Shown: positions 42,818-51,529 of the stretch, piece after piece | How positions within the stretch are numbered: the first letter of the stretch is position 1 | Layout: every line of letters starts with the position of its first letter | NCBI GenBank assembly: GCA_021849505.1 | Contig: JAJZSW010000005.1 | Location: 1-57,341 of the forward strand | DNA from: Pseudomonadota bacterium | GTDB lineage: Bacteria; Pseudomonadota; Gammaproteobacteria; Burkholderiales; Rhodocyclaceae | DNA: 57,341 nucleotides | Direction: 5' to 3' | Notes under the pieces: model-generated | Database searches by the model: none | What the model was told of the DNA's origin: nothing | The model's input: the letters and a program-made list of their open reading frames with translations, nothing else | Program-made: the position numbers and the translations under genes

Positions 42818-43344
42818 GGCAGGGTATTAGGTGAATAGCGGGTGCGGTAGCCCTGCAACTGGATCGTCTCGCCCCCTGCGGTGACGGATACCGTGATCAG
42901 CAGCGAGGCATCGGCCGCAATGCCGTTCAAGCTGCTTTGCGCGACAGTGACGTTTGCTGCGAAAGTCGCCGCGCCGCCACCGGCGATGTTGGTATTCGTC
43001 GTCACACCGTTGTAGTCGTTCACGTTGTCCAGCGGCGTCGCGCTGGCACGCGCCTCGCCGGCCTCGGCGGCGAGGTTGCTCTCGGCCGTCGTGCAGCCGG
43101 CGTAGGTGGTAGCCGTCGCCGCGTTCGCGTCGTCGGGATCGCACCAGGTGAAGGGCTGCAGCATCACCTCTTCCAGCAGCGCCTCGGCGATCGTCAGCGC
43201 CTGCTTCCTGATCAGCGGGTCGGCGCTGTGGCGCGTCGTGTGATTGAGCACCGTCAGCACGCCCGCCAGCGCCACGCCGACGATGACGATGAAGACGATC
43301 AGCTCGATGAGCGTCAGGCCGCGCTGTAAACGGTCAGCGCACAT
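42814..43344 (-). CDS. mshD: MshD-like pseudopilin
   Basis: Minor pilin-like protein, 176 residues from the ATG at 43344. Prepilin leader then GLTLIELIVFIVIVGVALAG (cleavage before the first hydrophobic residue), followed by the MshD pattern SADPLIRKQALTIAEALLEEVMLQPFTWCDPDD. Start overlaps the end of the mshC-like gene by 11 bases. Confidence 0.82.
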   Translation of the reverse strand: MCADRLQRGLTLIELIVFIVIVGVALAGVLTVLNHTTRHSADPLIRKQALTIAEALLEEVMLQPFTWCDPDDANAATATTYAGCTTAESNLAAEAGEARASATPLDNVNDYNGVTTNTNIAGGGAATFAANVTVAQSSLNGIAADASLLITVSVTAGGETIQLQGYRTRYSPNTLP

Positions 43345-43783
43345 GGCCGGTCTCCGCTTCGACAGTGATGGTCCCGACCCCACCGGACACTGTGAACACC
43401 CTGCCGGCATCGGGCCGCCCCAGCGCGGAAAACGTCACGACATCATCAGCCGGTGCAAGACTCACTCCGCCGGGTGCAGCAAAGGCATTGTTGTTGCCGC
43501 CCGGCAGGTTGAGCGGCGCCCAGGCGGACCCGCCTTCCCCTTCCGGCGTCTGCCGCTGCACTTCGACCGTCAGCCCGCTGCCGACGATCGTCACGCGCAC
43601 CGTGCGCCGTTGCGCGACCGCCGCCTTGCGGGCGTATTCCAGGGTCGCCCTGACGCGGTCGCGGTAGCCGATCTCGTCCCAGCCGCGCAGCAGGTCCAGG
43701 CGCGGCAGCGCGACGATAGCCAGAATGCCGATGATCATCAGCGTCATGACCAGTTCGACGAGGGTGAAGCCGCGCTGGGCCAT
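43334..43783 (-). CDS. mshC: MshC-like (GspH/FimT-type) pseudopilin
   Basis: Minor pilin-like protein, 149 residues from the ATG at 43783 (longer frame upstream is not conserved). Leader MAQR, then GFTLVELVMTLMIIGILAIV and the GspH/FimT core (YRDRVRATLEYARKAAVAQR; VRVTIVGSGLTVEVQ), ending in a glycine-rich beta region. Five bases after mshQ. Confidence 0.8.
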   Translation of the reverse strand: MAQRGFTLVELVMTLMIIGILAIVALPRLDLLRGWDEIGYRDRVRATLEYARKAAVAQRRTVRVTIVGSGLTVEVQRQTPEGEGGSAWAPLNLPGGNNNAFAAPGGVSLAPADDVVTFSALGRPDAGRVFTVSGGVGTITVEAETGHVR

Positions 43784-43787
43784 GCGC

Positions 43788-46700
43788 TCAATACCGCTCG
43801 CGCAGGAAGATGTAGGGCGCGCGGGGCGAGCCGAGCCGGATGCGGGCGCCCGGATCCTGCGCCCAGGCCGCCACACCGCCGCAGTTGGCGGGCGCCGACC
43901 AGTGACCCTGCAGCCAGGGCTTGTTCGCCCCTGTGCCGCCATGTGACGCATTGCAGGAAGTGTCGCTGCCGGCCGAGTTCAAATTCAGCGCGATGTCGTA
44001 GCTCCCTGCCGCAGCGGAGTTGAAGGTGATGAAACCGCTGCCGTTCGTCAGCGCGGTTAGGCCATTCACCGTCAAGCCCCCCGTGGCGATATTGCCCGCG
44101 ACGATCGGATTCGATGAATCGAGCGTGTTCCTCGCCCAGCGGCTGCCGTCCCAATACTCGGAACGGTATTCGACGCGCGGCTTCACGAGTTCGGAACCGT
44201 GGTAATTGAGCAGTCGCAGGCGTCCGGCGTGGATCGGCGTGGTGCCTTCCGCGTGGCCGTTCGAGGTCACGCCATCGGTATCCGTCGCCCGCAGCTTGAG
44301 GGGGGCGGACGCCACCGCATCGAGCGGCGCGGTGATCTTCGTGGTGAACGTGTAGGTCGGCGTCGCCACCGTGGCCACGCCGTTGCCGTAACTCGCCGCG
44401 GCGATGGTGGCGTTGGCGAAGCTGCCCAGCGCGCCGCTGTTGTTGGTGGCGCTGTTGGCGTCGGTCAGGGTCGTCGCCTTGGCATAGGCGCCCTTGTAGT
44501 TCTGCGTCGTCGTCCCGGCGGAATTCTTCGCCGTCACCGTCACGCCGAATGGCTGGCCGGAATAGGTCGTGCCCCCCGCCCCGGGCGTCACGGCGGTCTC
44601 GAAATAGGCCGGCTTGAACGGACCCGCGGCACCCGAGCCGGTCGCCGTCAGGCCGGTGCCGAGATAGTCGCCGCTGGCGAGCGTGACGGTGACGGCGATG
44701 TCGCCGACCTCGCCCCAGGACACGGCATTGGTCGCTGCCACGCCGTTGCCAGCCTGGAATGCCGCATCGGCAAGGTTCGTCGTGCCGCCCAGCAGGGGAT
44801 TGTTGCCGCCTGCCGGCCCGGTCAGCGTGCGGCCGAGCGTTACGTTCTCGGTGGAGCTTTCCTTGCCGAAGCTCCGCGCGATACCGCCGAGTGCATTCGT
44901 CGCGCTGACGGTGACCGTGAACGGGTCGCCGGCCACGAAGGGGCCGGTCGTCGTCACGGCGAAGCCGGCCGGCGCGACGATGAAGCTGCTGCTGCCGGTG
45001 AATGCAATCGGCGTCGCGCCGCTGAACGGCGTGAAGGTCTTGCTGAGATTCATCGTGATCTGTCCGACATCGTCATAGCGCACGGTGAAGGGTGCCGAGC
45101 CGTTGGCGTCGAAGTTCAGGTTGGCGCTGCCGCCGGCGGCTGGCACGGCGGACCCGTTGACCGTCATCAGGTTGCCGGCCTGACAGGTCGCCGGATCTGT
45201 GCAGGCATAGCCGAACGTCACCGGGACGTTCGTCGCGTTGATGACGGCCGGCGTGCACACCGCCGGATTCGTGGTCGCCGCCTGCAGGGCACGCAGGTAG
45301 GCCGTTCCCGAGGGAACACCGGAAACCTGGTTGGGCAGCGTGTAAGTGGTCGTGCCGGTGCTCGAATTCGTGAGCAGGAAGCCGGCTGTACTTGCGTTAA
45401 AGGTACACAACGGACTGCCGAAATTACAGGTGGTCGGGTTCGTCACCGGCGGATCGACGCCCGTGATGCCGATCACCACGCTGCCTGCCGCGGACAACTG
45501 GATGTTCTTGGTTGTCGAACTCGCGCCCGTGCCGATGGCGAAACCGCTGCCGGGGAACCCGCCGGAGCCGCCATCCCAGTTCGCCGTCGTTGTTCCGGTC
45601 GCCGTCATTGTGCCGCTGATGCCGCCGGTATAGAGCGCCGAACAGGTGGCGTCTAGGCAGGCGCGGATGGAGATTGGGCTGGCGGCGCAGGTCAATCCGC
45701 TGCCGCTGCTCTGGATTTCGAGGTGGTGGATATTGTAGTTCGGGCAGGCGTGCGTGCTGACCATGTCGGCGCTGACCTGCGCCGTGCTGAGCACCGAATT
45801 GTAGATCTTCGCTTCGTCGATCACGCCGTTGGCGGAATTGACCGTGCCGTTGGCATCCGCGATGCCCAACGGGTTGTCGCCGAAATGGAGGAAGCCCGTC
45901 TGCGTGGACACCGTACCGTTGCTGGTAAAGGAAGACGTGGTCGGCGCCGCGCCATTGACATGGATTTTCAACTGGTCGGAATTGGCGGCCGCCAGTGCGT
46001 TGAAGTTCCAGCTCACGGCCACATGCACCCAGGTATTGGCAGCGAAAGTCTGCACCGGGCTTTCCAGCGAGCGGAACGTGCCTGTGCTGTCCATCACCCC
46101 GAAGTAGAGGGCGCCATTCGCCTTCTTCGCAAGGTAGAACCATTGCCCATTGACGTTGGTCGCGTCGAGCAATTGCGCCGCCTGGGCGCCTGCCCCGCTC
46201 CATGGCACATTCGACTTGTACCAGAAGGTGACGGTACCCGTGCCGAGCAGATTGAGGGACGGCGCGGCGAGATTCACGGTGCGCACGGCATCCACTTCGC
46301 CGCCGGCCGCGTTGGCAGGAATGTTCGCGCCGCGGCAGAGGTAGCCGCCGGCGGTGGTCTGCGCCCGCCCGACCGACATGCCGTGCCGGGCGCCGGCCGT
46401 GCTGTCGAGAACCTGTCCGCTGGAACCGGAAGCCCAGGCCCCTTCGTCGAAGCGATAGTTGGCGATGGCCGAAGGCTTGAAAAAGACGATCGAGGTATTC
46501 GGTGGCGGTTCGCTCGACGCACCGAAGGTCAACACCGCATAGTCGGTCGTGGTCAGCTGCCAGCCGATCTGCGCCGTTCCGGTCCCGCCATGAACGATGT
46601 TGCCGTATTGATAGATGAAGCTGCCATCTTCGTTGAGCACGACCTGCAGGTCGAACGATCCGCTCGTCCTATTGCTGTTGACCCATTCCGGAACCTGAAA

Positions 46701-47255
46701 CCAGGTCACGACGAATTGCCGGTTGGGCGCGGTGCCGATCGATGCCCATTTGATGTAGCAGGTCGCGTGATCGGCGCAATTGGTCCTATTCGCGGCGTTC
46801 GGATAGTTGGCCCGGTCCAGAAGGTTGGTCGGATCGAGGTCGACGCCGAACACCTTCATGGTGTTGTTCATGCTGCCATTCGGATAAGTGTACGGATAGG
46901 TCTGCGGCGGTCCAATGCTCGCCGTGCCCGCCCCGCAGGTCGGGTTGTTGAACTGGAGGCGGCCATTCGTCATGATCCGCAACTGGGTATGGGTGGTCGT
47001 GCCGAACACGAAATTGAAGCCGATCGGGATCAGGTCGCTCAGCGTGTCGTCGAGCACCGGTGGCGTGGTGCCGCAACCGCCGCCGCCGTTGAATTTGTAG
47101 GGTGCGGTGTTGTGGCCGATGCGCGTGTGGGTCGAGGTATCGATCCAGTTGAACGGCGTGGATGCGCTGAGGTAGGTCTGCGCATGAACGGAAAAAGCCA
47201 GCCAGCCGCCGAGCATGGCCAGCAGCGAAGCAACCCAAACGAGCTTCGATTTCAT
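43788..47255 (-). CDS. mshQ: MshQ-like large secreted protein (LamG and DUF6701)
   Basis: Probable pilus-tip or surface protein of the MSHA system, 1155 residues. Signal peptide (VWVASLLAMLGGWLAFSVHA); an N-terminal beta domain (ITMNGRLQFNN-like stretch RIMTNGRLQFNNPTCG); a LamG/concanavalin-like domain about 270-500 (TVTFWYKSNVPWSGAGAQAA; GVIDEAKIYNSVLSTAQVSA); and the long DUF6701 C-terminal region typical of MshQ (GRLRLLNYHGSELVKPRVEY; CGGVAAWAQDPGARIRLG; ending YIFLRERY). First gene of a five-gene operon here, whereas mshQ is last in Vibrio. Binding target unknown. Confidence 0.85.
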   Translation of the reverse strand: MKSKLVWVASLLAMLGGWLAFSVHAQTYLSASTPFNWIDTSTHTRIGHNTAPYKFNGGGGCGTTPPVLDDTLSDLIPIGFNFVFGTTTHTQLRIMTNGRLQFNNPTCGAGTASIGPPQTYPYTYPNGSMNNTMKVFGVDLDPTNLLDRANYPNAANRTNCADHATCYIKWASIGTAPNRQFVVTWFQVPEWVNSNRTSGSFDLQVVLNEDGSFIYQYGNIVHGGTGTAQIGWQLTTTDYAVLTFGASSEPPPNTSIVFFKPSAIANYRFDEGAWASGSSGQVLDSTAGARHGMSVGRAQTTAGGYLCRGANIPANAAGGEVDAVRTVNLAAPSLNLLGTGTVTFWYKSNVPWSGAGAQAAQLLDATNVNGQWFYLAKKANGALYFGVMDSTGTFRSLESPVQTFAANTWVHVAVSWNFNALAAANSDQLKIHVNGAAPTTSSFTSNGTVSTQTGFLHFGDNPLGIADANGTVNSANGVIDEAKIYNSVLSTAQVSADMVSTHACPNYNIHHLEIQSSGSGLTCAASPISIRACLDATCSALYTGGISGTMTATGTTTANWDGGSGGFPGSGFAIGTGASSTTKNIQLSAAGSVVIGITGVDPPVTNPTTCNFGSPLCTFNASTAGFLLTNSSTGTTTYTLPNQVSGVPSGTAYLRALQAATTNPAVCTPAVINATNVPVTFGYACTDPATCQAGNLMTVNGSAVPAAGGSANLNFDANGSAPFTVRYDDVGQITMNLSKTFTPFSGATPIAFTGSSSFIVAPAGFAVTTTGPFVAGDPFTVTVSATNALGGIARSFGKESSTENVTLGRTLTGPAGGNNPLLGGTTNLADAAFQAGNGVAATNAVSWGEVGDIAVTVTLASGDYLGTGLTATGSGAAGPFKPAYFETAVTPGAGGTTYSGQPFGVTVTAKNSAGTTTQNYKGAYAKATTLTDANSATNNSGALGSFANATIAAASYGNGVATVATPTYTFTTKITAPLDAVASAPLKLRATDTDGVTSNGHAEGTTPIHAGRLRLLNYHGSELVKPRVEYRSEYWDGSRWARNTLDSSNPIVAGNIATGGLTVNGLTALTNGSGFITFNSAAAGSYDIALNLNSAGSDTSCNASHGGTGANKPWLQGHWSAPANCGGVAAWAQDPGARIRLGSPRAPYIFLRERY

Positions 47256-47291
47256 GGCAGCTTCCAGCGCACCGTACCCGCGACTGGCAAC

Positions 47292-47315
47292 GAACTCGGC
47301 GCTGCCAGGACGGCG
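47292..47315 (+). repeat. decayed 24-bp repeat between cheA and mshQ
   Basis: 19 of 24 to the consensus; lies in the 76-base gap between the cheA stop codon and the mshQ start. The gap holds nothing else that I can identify. Confidence 0.5.
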
Positions 47316-47331
47316 CCGCTGACCATCGGAC

Positions 47332-49263
47332 TTACGCCGCGGCCTGCTCCGCTGGCAGCAAGGCGGAGCGCGGCACGCCGCGATGTTCCCCGAGGTCGGC
47401 GAGCAGCTCCTTCATGTCGAGGATCAACACGATCTGGCCGTTGGACAGCGTCGTGACGCCGGCCACGCCCTTCGGGCGGAAGCCTTCGAGCGACTTGATG
47501 ACCGCATCCTCGCGGCCCATGAAGCCGTCGATGGCCAGGATGAAGGTCTGGTCGGAAGTTTGCATCAGCACGCCGTATTCGGGCACCTTCTCTGGCGTCC
47601 AGCCGAGCAGGTGGGCTATCGGGAAGATCGGCATGACTTCGCCACGCACGACCATCGTCGCGCGACCGCCAACCTCCTGCACCTGATCGACGTCAATCGG
47701 CAGGATTTCGCGCACCATCGAGAGCGGCACTGCAAAGGGCTGCGCGCCGAGCTGCACCAGCAGCACGGGCAGGATCGCCAGCGTGAGTGGCAGCGAGATG
47801 ACGAAGGTGGTGCCCTTGCCCGGCTCGGACTTGATATCGATCGAGCCGTTGAGCTTCTGGATATTGGTCTTGACGACGTCCATGCCGACGCCGCGACCGG
47901 ACACGTCGGACGCCACGTCCTTGGTCGAGAAACCGGGCAGGAAGACGAGCGCGAGACTCTGGCGCTCGTCCATCGTGTTGGCTTCCTCGTCGCTGATGAG
48001 GCCCTTCTGGAGCGCCTTGGCGCGCAGTCGTTCGGCGTTCATGCCCTTGCCGTCGTCGGCGACGAGCAGCACGATATGGTCGCCTTCCTGGCGCGCCTCG
48101 AGCCGCACCTGAGATTTTTCCGGCTTGCCGGCGGCGCGCCGTTCCTCCGGGCTTTCGACACCGTGATCGACGGCATTGCGGATCAGGTGGATGATCGGAT
48201 CGGAGAGATCCTCGATCATCGTCTTGTCGATCTCGGTCTCTTCGCCGACCAGCAGCAGTTCGACATCCTTGCCGAGGTTGCGCGCCAGGTCGCGCGCGAT
48301 GCGCGGATACTTCTGGAACAGGCGACCGATCGGCTGCATGCGCGTCTTCATCACGGCGTTCTGCAGGTCCGAGACGAGCAGGTCGAGCTGGCTGACCGAC
48401 TGGTCGAGCGAGTGCAGCGTGTCGGTGTCGGTGCGGCCATTGAGGATGTCGCTGCGCAGCGCGTTCAGGCGGTTCTTGGTCAGGCCGATTTCGCCCGACA
48501 GGTTGAGTACCTGGTCGAGGCGGGTGGTATCGACGCGGATGGTGTTGTCGCGCGACTTCTCGTCTGCGCGCCGGCCGGCCGGCACGCTCATCGCACCCGG
48601 CTTGTCAGTGGCGCGCCGGCCGATGGCGTGCTGGATGATCTGCTCGGGTGTCTGCTGCGTAACGTCGAGGGTAGCAGCAGCCGGTGCGGAAGTCGGCTCT
48701 GGCTGTACGGCAGCTGCAACAGCTGACGCCGCAGCACCGGTGACGGCGCCGAAGAGTTGGTTCCAGTCGGGACTGGCTGCGGGCACCGCTGCGGTTGTGG
48801 CGGCTGGCGTGGCCGGCACGGCAACGGGGGCGGCAGCGGCAGGTGCCGGCGCAGCGGCGGGTGCGACCAATTCACCCGCCAGGGCGGCCTTGAGGCTGGC
48901 GATCAGGCCGGGTTCTGCGGGCGAGGGCTGCACGCCGCCTTCCAGCTGGCCGAACATGTCGCGCACCGTCGCCGTGGCCGCCATGATGACATCCATGAGT
49001 TCCCCGGTCACCGTCATTTCGCCATTGCGCAGCTTGTCGAACAGATTCTCCGTCAGGTGGCAGAGCGTCACGAGTTCGGCGGCGTTGAGGAAGCCGGCCC
49101 CGCCTTTGATGGTGTGGAAGCCGCGGAAGATGTCGTTGAGCAGCCCGAGGTCCTGCGGGTTTTTTTCGAGATCGACAAGCTTGTTGTCGACCCCCGAAAG
49201 AAGATCGGTGGCCTCGACCAAAAAGTCCTGCAGAAGATCTTCCATTCCGGCAAAGTCGCTCAT
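47332..49263 (-). CDS. cheA: chemotaxis histidine kinase CheA
   Basis: Central kinase of the chemosensory array. 643 residues: P1 HPt domain with phospho-His 50 (RGFHTIKGGAGFLN); an Ala/Pro-rich stretch about 130-230 containing a divergent 24-bp repeat (AVQPEPTS) and little recognisable P2; P3 dimer helices (RVDTTRLDQVLNLSGEIGLT); P4 with N box HLIRNAVDHGVE, G1 ADDGKGMN, G2 GRGVGMDVVK; and a P5 CheW-like domain (GATTFVIS onward). Ten bases after cheZ. Confidence 0.97.
   Translation of the reverse strand: MSDFAGMEDLLQDFLVEATDLLSGVDNKLVDLEKNPQDLGLLNDIFRGFHTIKGGAGFLNAAELVTLCHLTENLFDKLRNGEMTVTGELMDVIMAATATVRDMFGQLEGGVQPSPAEPGLIASLKAALAGELVAPAAAPAPAAAAPVAVPATPAATTAAVPAASPDWNQLFGAVTGAAASAVAAAVQPEPTSAPAAATLDVTQQTPEQIIQHAIGRRATDKPGAMSVPAGRRADEKSRDNTIRVDTTRLDQVLNLSGEIGLTKNRLNALRSDILNGRTDTDTLHSLDQSVSQLDLLVSDLQNAVMKTRMQPIGRLFQKYPRIARDLARNLGKDVELLLVGEETEIDKTMIEDLSDPIIHLIRNAVDHGVESPEERRAAGKPEKSQVRLEARQEGDHIVLLVADDGKGMNAERLRAKALQKGLISDEEANTMDERQSLALVFLPGFSTKDVASDVSGRGVGMDVVKTNIQKLNGSIDIKSEPGKGTTFVISLPLTLAILPVLLVQLGAQPFAVPLSMVREILPIDVDQVQEVGGRATMVVRGEVMPIFPIAHLLGWTPEKVPEYGVLMQTSDQTFILAIDGFMGREDAVIKSLEGFRPKGVAGVTTLSNGQIVLILDMKELLADLGEHRGVPRSALLPAEQAAA
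48689..48712 (+). repeat. 24-bp interspersed repeat, copy 9 (in cheA)
   Basis: 20 of 24. Read on the minus strand as Ala-Val-Gln-Pro-Glu-Pro-Thr-Ser in the Ala/Pro-rich region of CheA, around residue 185. Confidence 0.7.
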
Positions 49264-49272
49264 TGCTTTCTC

Positions 49273-50109
49273 CTAGAAACCCAGGCTCTCCAGCAGGTCG
49301 TCCACCTGCTCCTGACTGGTCACCACGTCGGAACGCCCGGCGGCGTTGATCACCGGGCCGTTCATGAGTCCGCCCGAGGCTGCGGCCTTCTTTTCTTCGG
49401 GCATCGCTTCGATCAGCACCTGCAGCAGCTGTGCCTCGAAATTCTGCACCATGTCGACCACGCGCTTGATCACCTGGCCGGTCAGGTCCTGGAAATCCTG
49501 CGCCAGCATGATCTCGTTCAGTTGGGCATTGGTAATGGCGATCCGGGCGGGTGCGGCGGCGAAAAAGACGCGCGTATCGGCCGCCAGTTGCTTGAACTCA
49601 TCCACCGACAGCTGGTTGGCGAACATCCGCTCCCAGCGCGCGCCGAGTACCTTGACGACGGCGTCAAGCTGGTCCTGCGCCGGCTTGGCGATGTCGCAGG
49701 CGTTCAAGACCTTGGAGGCCGCCTGCTCAGTCATCTGCGCGATGTAATTGAGGCGCTCGCGCGCATCGGGAATCTGCTGCGCGGTCTCCTGCAGGGACTT
49801 GTCGTAACCCAGTTCGCGCAGGCTGTCGTGCAGCTTGCGCGCCAGGTGGCCGATGCTGTTGAAGACGGCCTCCTGTCCCGCGGCTTCGCCGCTTCCGACC
49901 GCAGGGGGAACGGACTCGGCGGCGGTCGTCGAATCCGCCACCTGTTCGGAGACACTGTCGAAGAGCGCCTGCAGGTCGCTGGAATCGCCGGAGGGATCGG
50001 GTTCGGCTACGGCCGGCGCGGCGGGTTCCGCCCCGACGGCGATGCTGTCGAACAGGGCCTGCAGGTCGGCGGAGTCGCCGGTTTCGTCGAATTTGATCGG
50101 TTTGACCAT
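49273..50109 (-). CDS. cheZ: CheY phosphatase CheZ
   Basis: Removes phosphate from CheY. 278 residues: long helical hairpin with the catalytic segment MLAQDFQDLTGQVIKRVVDM (Asp and Gln of the active site) and the C-terminal CheY-docking peptide EQVDDLLESLGF. The N-terminal 55 residues carry a tandem duplication, GDSADLQALFDSIA and GDSSDLQALFDSVS (about residues 11-24 and 41-54). Starts directly after the cheY stop. Confidence 0.96.
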   Translation of the reverse strand: MVKPIKFDETGDSADLQALFDSIAVGAEPAAPAVAEPDPSGDSSDLQALFDSVSEQVADSTTAAESVPPAVGSGEAAGQEAVFNSIGHLARKLHDSLRELGYDKSLQETAQQIPDARERLNYIAQMTEQAASKVLNACDIAKPAQDQLDAVVKVLGARWERMFANQLSVDEFKQLAADTRVFFAAAPARIAITNAQLNEIMLAQDFQDLTGQVIKRVVDMVQNFEAQLLQVLIEAMPEEKKAAASGGLMNGPVINAAGRSDVVTSQEQVDDLLESLGF

Positions 50110-50505
50110 TTACCAGCCCAGTTTCTCGAAGATCTTGGTCAGCTTCTCGTTCAGCGTCGCCGCGGTGAAGGGCTTGACGATGTAGCCGGAGGCGCCCGCC
50201 TGGGCCGCCGCGATGATGTTTTCCTTCTTGGCCTCGGCCGTGATCATCAGCACCGGCAACGCCTTGTGGTTCGCGTCACCGCGGATCGTCTGCAGCAGCG
50301 TCAGGCCATCCATGTTCGGCATGTTCCAGTCGGTGATGACGAAATCGAAGCCGCCGCCCTGCAGCTTCTGCCAGGCCACCGCGCCATCCTCGGCCTCATC
50401 CACGTTGGTGAAGCCAAGTTCCTTGAGCAGGTTGCGGACGATGCGGCGCATCGTCGAGAAATCATCGACGACCAGGAACTTGATTTTGCTGGGATCTGCT
50501 GGCAT
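50110..50505 (-). CDS. cheY: chemotaxis response regulator CheY
   Basis: Diffusible signal from CheA to FliM. 131-residue single receiver domain: acidic pocket DD at 14-15, phospho-acceptor D59 ([12 protein letters not shown]), switch Thr ([10 protein letters not shown]) and Lys (YIVKPF). Very close to enterobacterial CheY. Stop codon abuts the cheZ start. Confidence 0.98.
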   Translation of the reverse strand: MPADPSKIKFLVVDDFSTMRRIVRNLLKELGFTNVDEAEDGAVAWQKLQGGGFDFVITDWNMPNMDGLTLLQTIRGDANHKALPVLMITAEAKKENIIAAAQAGASGYIVKPFTAATLNEKLTKIFEKLGW

Positions 50506-50544
50506 GAAACGGTCTCCGGTGAATCCTTGATGGCTAATCTACGA

Positions 50545-51516
50545 TCAATTGCGCTGCGACTTGAGCAGCAGGGGGCGCAGGGTATCGGCGAGTATCTCGG
50601 AATCGAATTTGGCAACGTAGGCATCGACGCCGACACTACGGCCCATCGAGCGGTTCGCCTCGGACGACAGCGATGAATGCATGACCACCGGGATGCCGTC
50701 GAAACGCTTGTCGGATTTGATGTTCTTGGTCAGCACATAGCCATCCATCTCGGGCATCTCGGCATCGACGAGAATCACGCTCACTTCGTCACGCAGGTTG
50801 CGGCCGATTTGCTGAGCATGCGCCGCCATGCCGGACAGGCGCGTCCAGGCTTCCATGCCGTTCTGCGCGTGCTTGTGCATGATGCCCATCTTGTCGAGCA
50901 CCTCGGCGATCTTCTTGCGCGCTACGGCGGAGTCGTCGACGAAGAACAGGTTGTATTCCTCGCCATCACCAATCCTGTCGACCTGGCCGATCACCGCCTC
51001 GCCGAAGGTATCGGCCATGATCTGCTCGACATCGACGATCGACACCAGCCGGCCGCTGTCAAGCTCGGTGATGGCGGTAATGTAGTTGTGGCCGCCGCCG
51101 GTGACCGTCTCGGGGGCGCGCACCCGATCCCACTCGACGCGGATGATGCGGTCGACGCCATGCACGAGGAAGCCGAGCGTGCGCTTGCTGTATTCGGTGA
51201 CCATCATCGAGCCGCCCAGTCCCGTCGGGGCATCCGCGAGGTGCATGGCCTTGGTCAGCGACACCACCGGAATGACGTTGCCGCGCAGGCTGATCAGCCC
51301 TTCGACGCCGGCGGGCATGTTCGGCGACTTGGTGATCGACGGCGTCTGGCAGACCTCGCGCACCTTGAAGACGTTGATGCCGAATGTCTCGTTGGTGCCG
51401 AGCGAGAACAGCAGGATCTCCATCCGGTTCGAACCCGCCAGCTTGGTGCGGGCATCGACGCTCTCGATCAGGGAACCCTGGTTCTGGCCGGTCGTCAGCG
51501 CAGCGGAATTGTCCAT
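50545..51516 (-). CDS. cheV: chemotaxis coupling protein CheV (downstream copy)
   Basis: CheW domain fused to a receiver domain, couples receptors to CheA with phospho-feedback. 323 residues: CheW part 1-170 (MEILLFSLGTNETFGINVFK; GLISLRGNVIPVVSL), receiver part with VILVDAEMPEMDGYVLTKNI. Forty bases before cheY. A second, similar gene lies directly upstream, clearly a tandem duplication. Confidence 0.95.
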   Translation of the reverse strand: MDNSAALTTGQNQGSLIESVDARTKLAGSNRMEILLFSLGTNETFGINVFKVREVCQTPSITKSPNMPAGVEGLISLRGNVIPVVSLTKAMHLADAPTGLGGSMMVTEYSKRTLGFLVHGVDRIIRVEWDRVRAPETVTGGGHNYITAITELDSGRLVSIVDVEQIMADTFGEAVIGQVDRIGDGEEYNLFFVDDSAVARKKIAEVLDKMGIMHKHAQNGMEAWTRLSGMAAHAQQIGRNLRDEVSVILVDAEMPEMDGYVLTKNIKSDKRFDGIPVVMHSSLSSEANRSMGRSVGVDAYVAKFDSEILADTLRPLLLKSQRN

Positions 51517-51529
51517 TTGCTCTCCCCTC

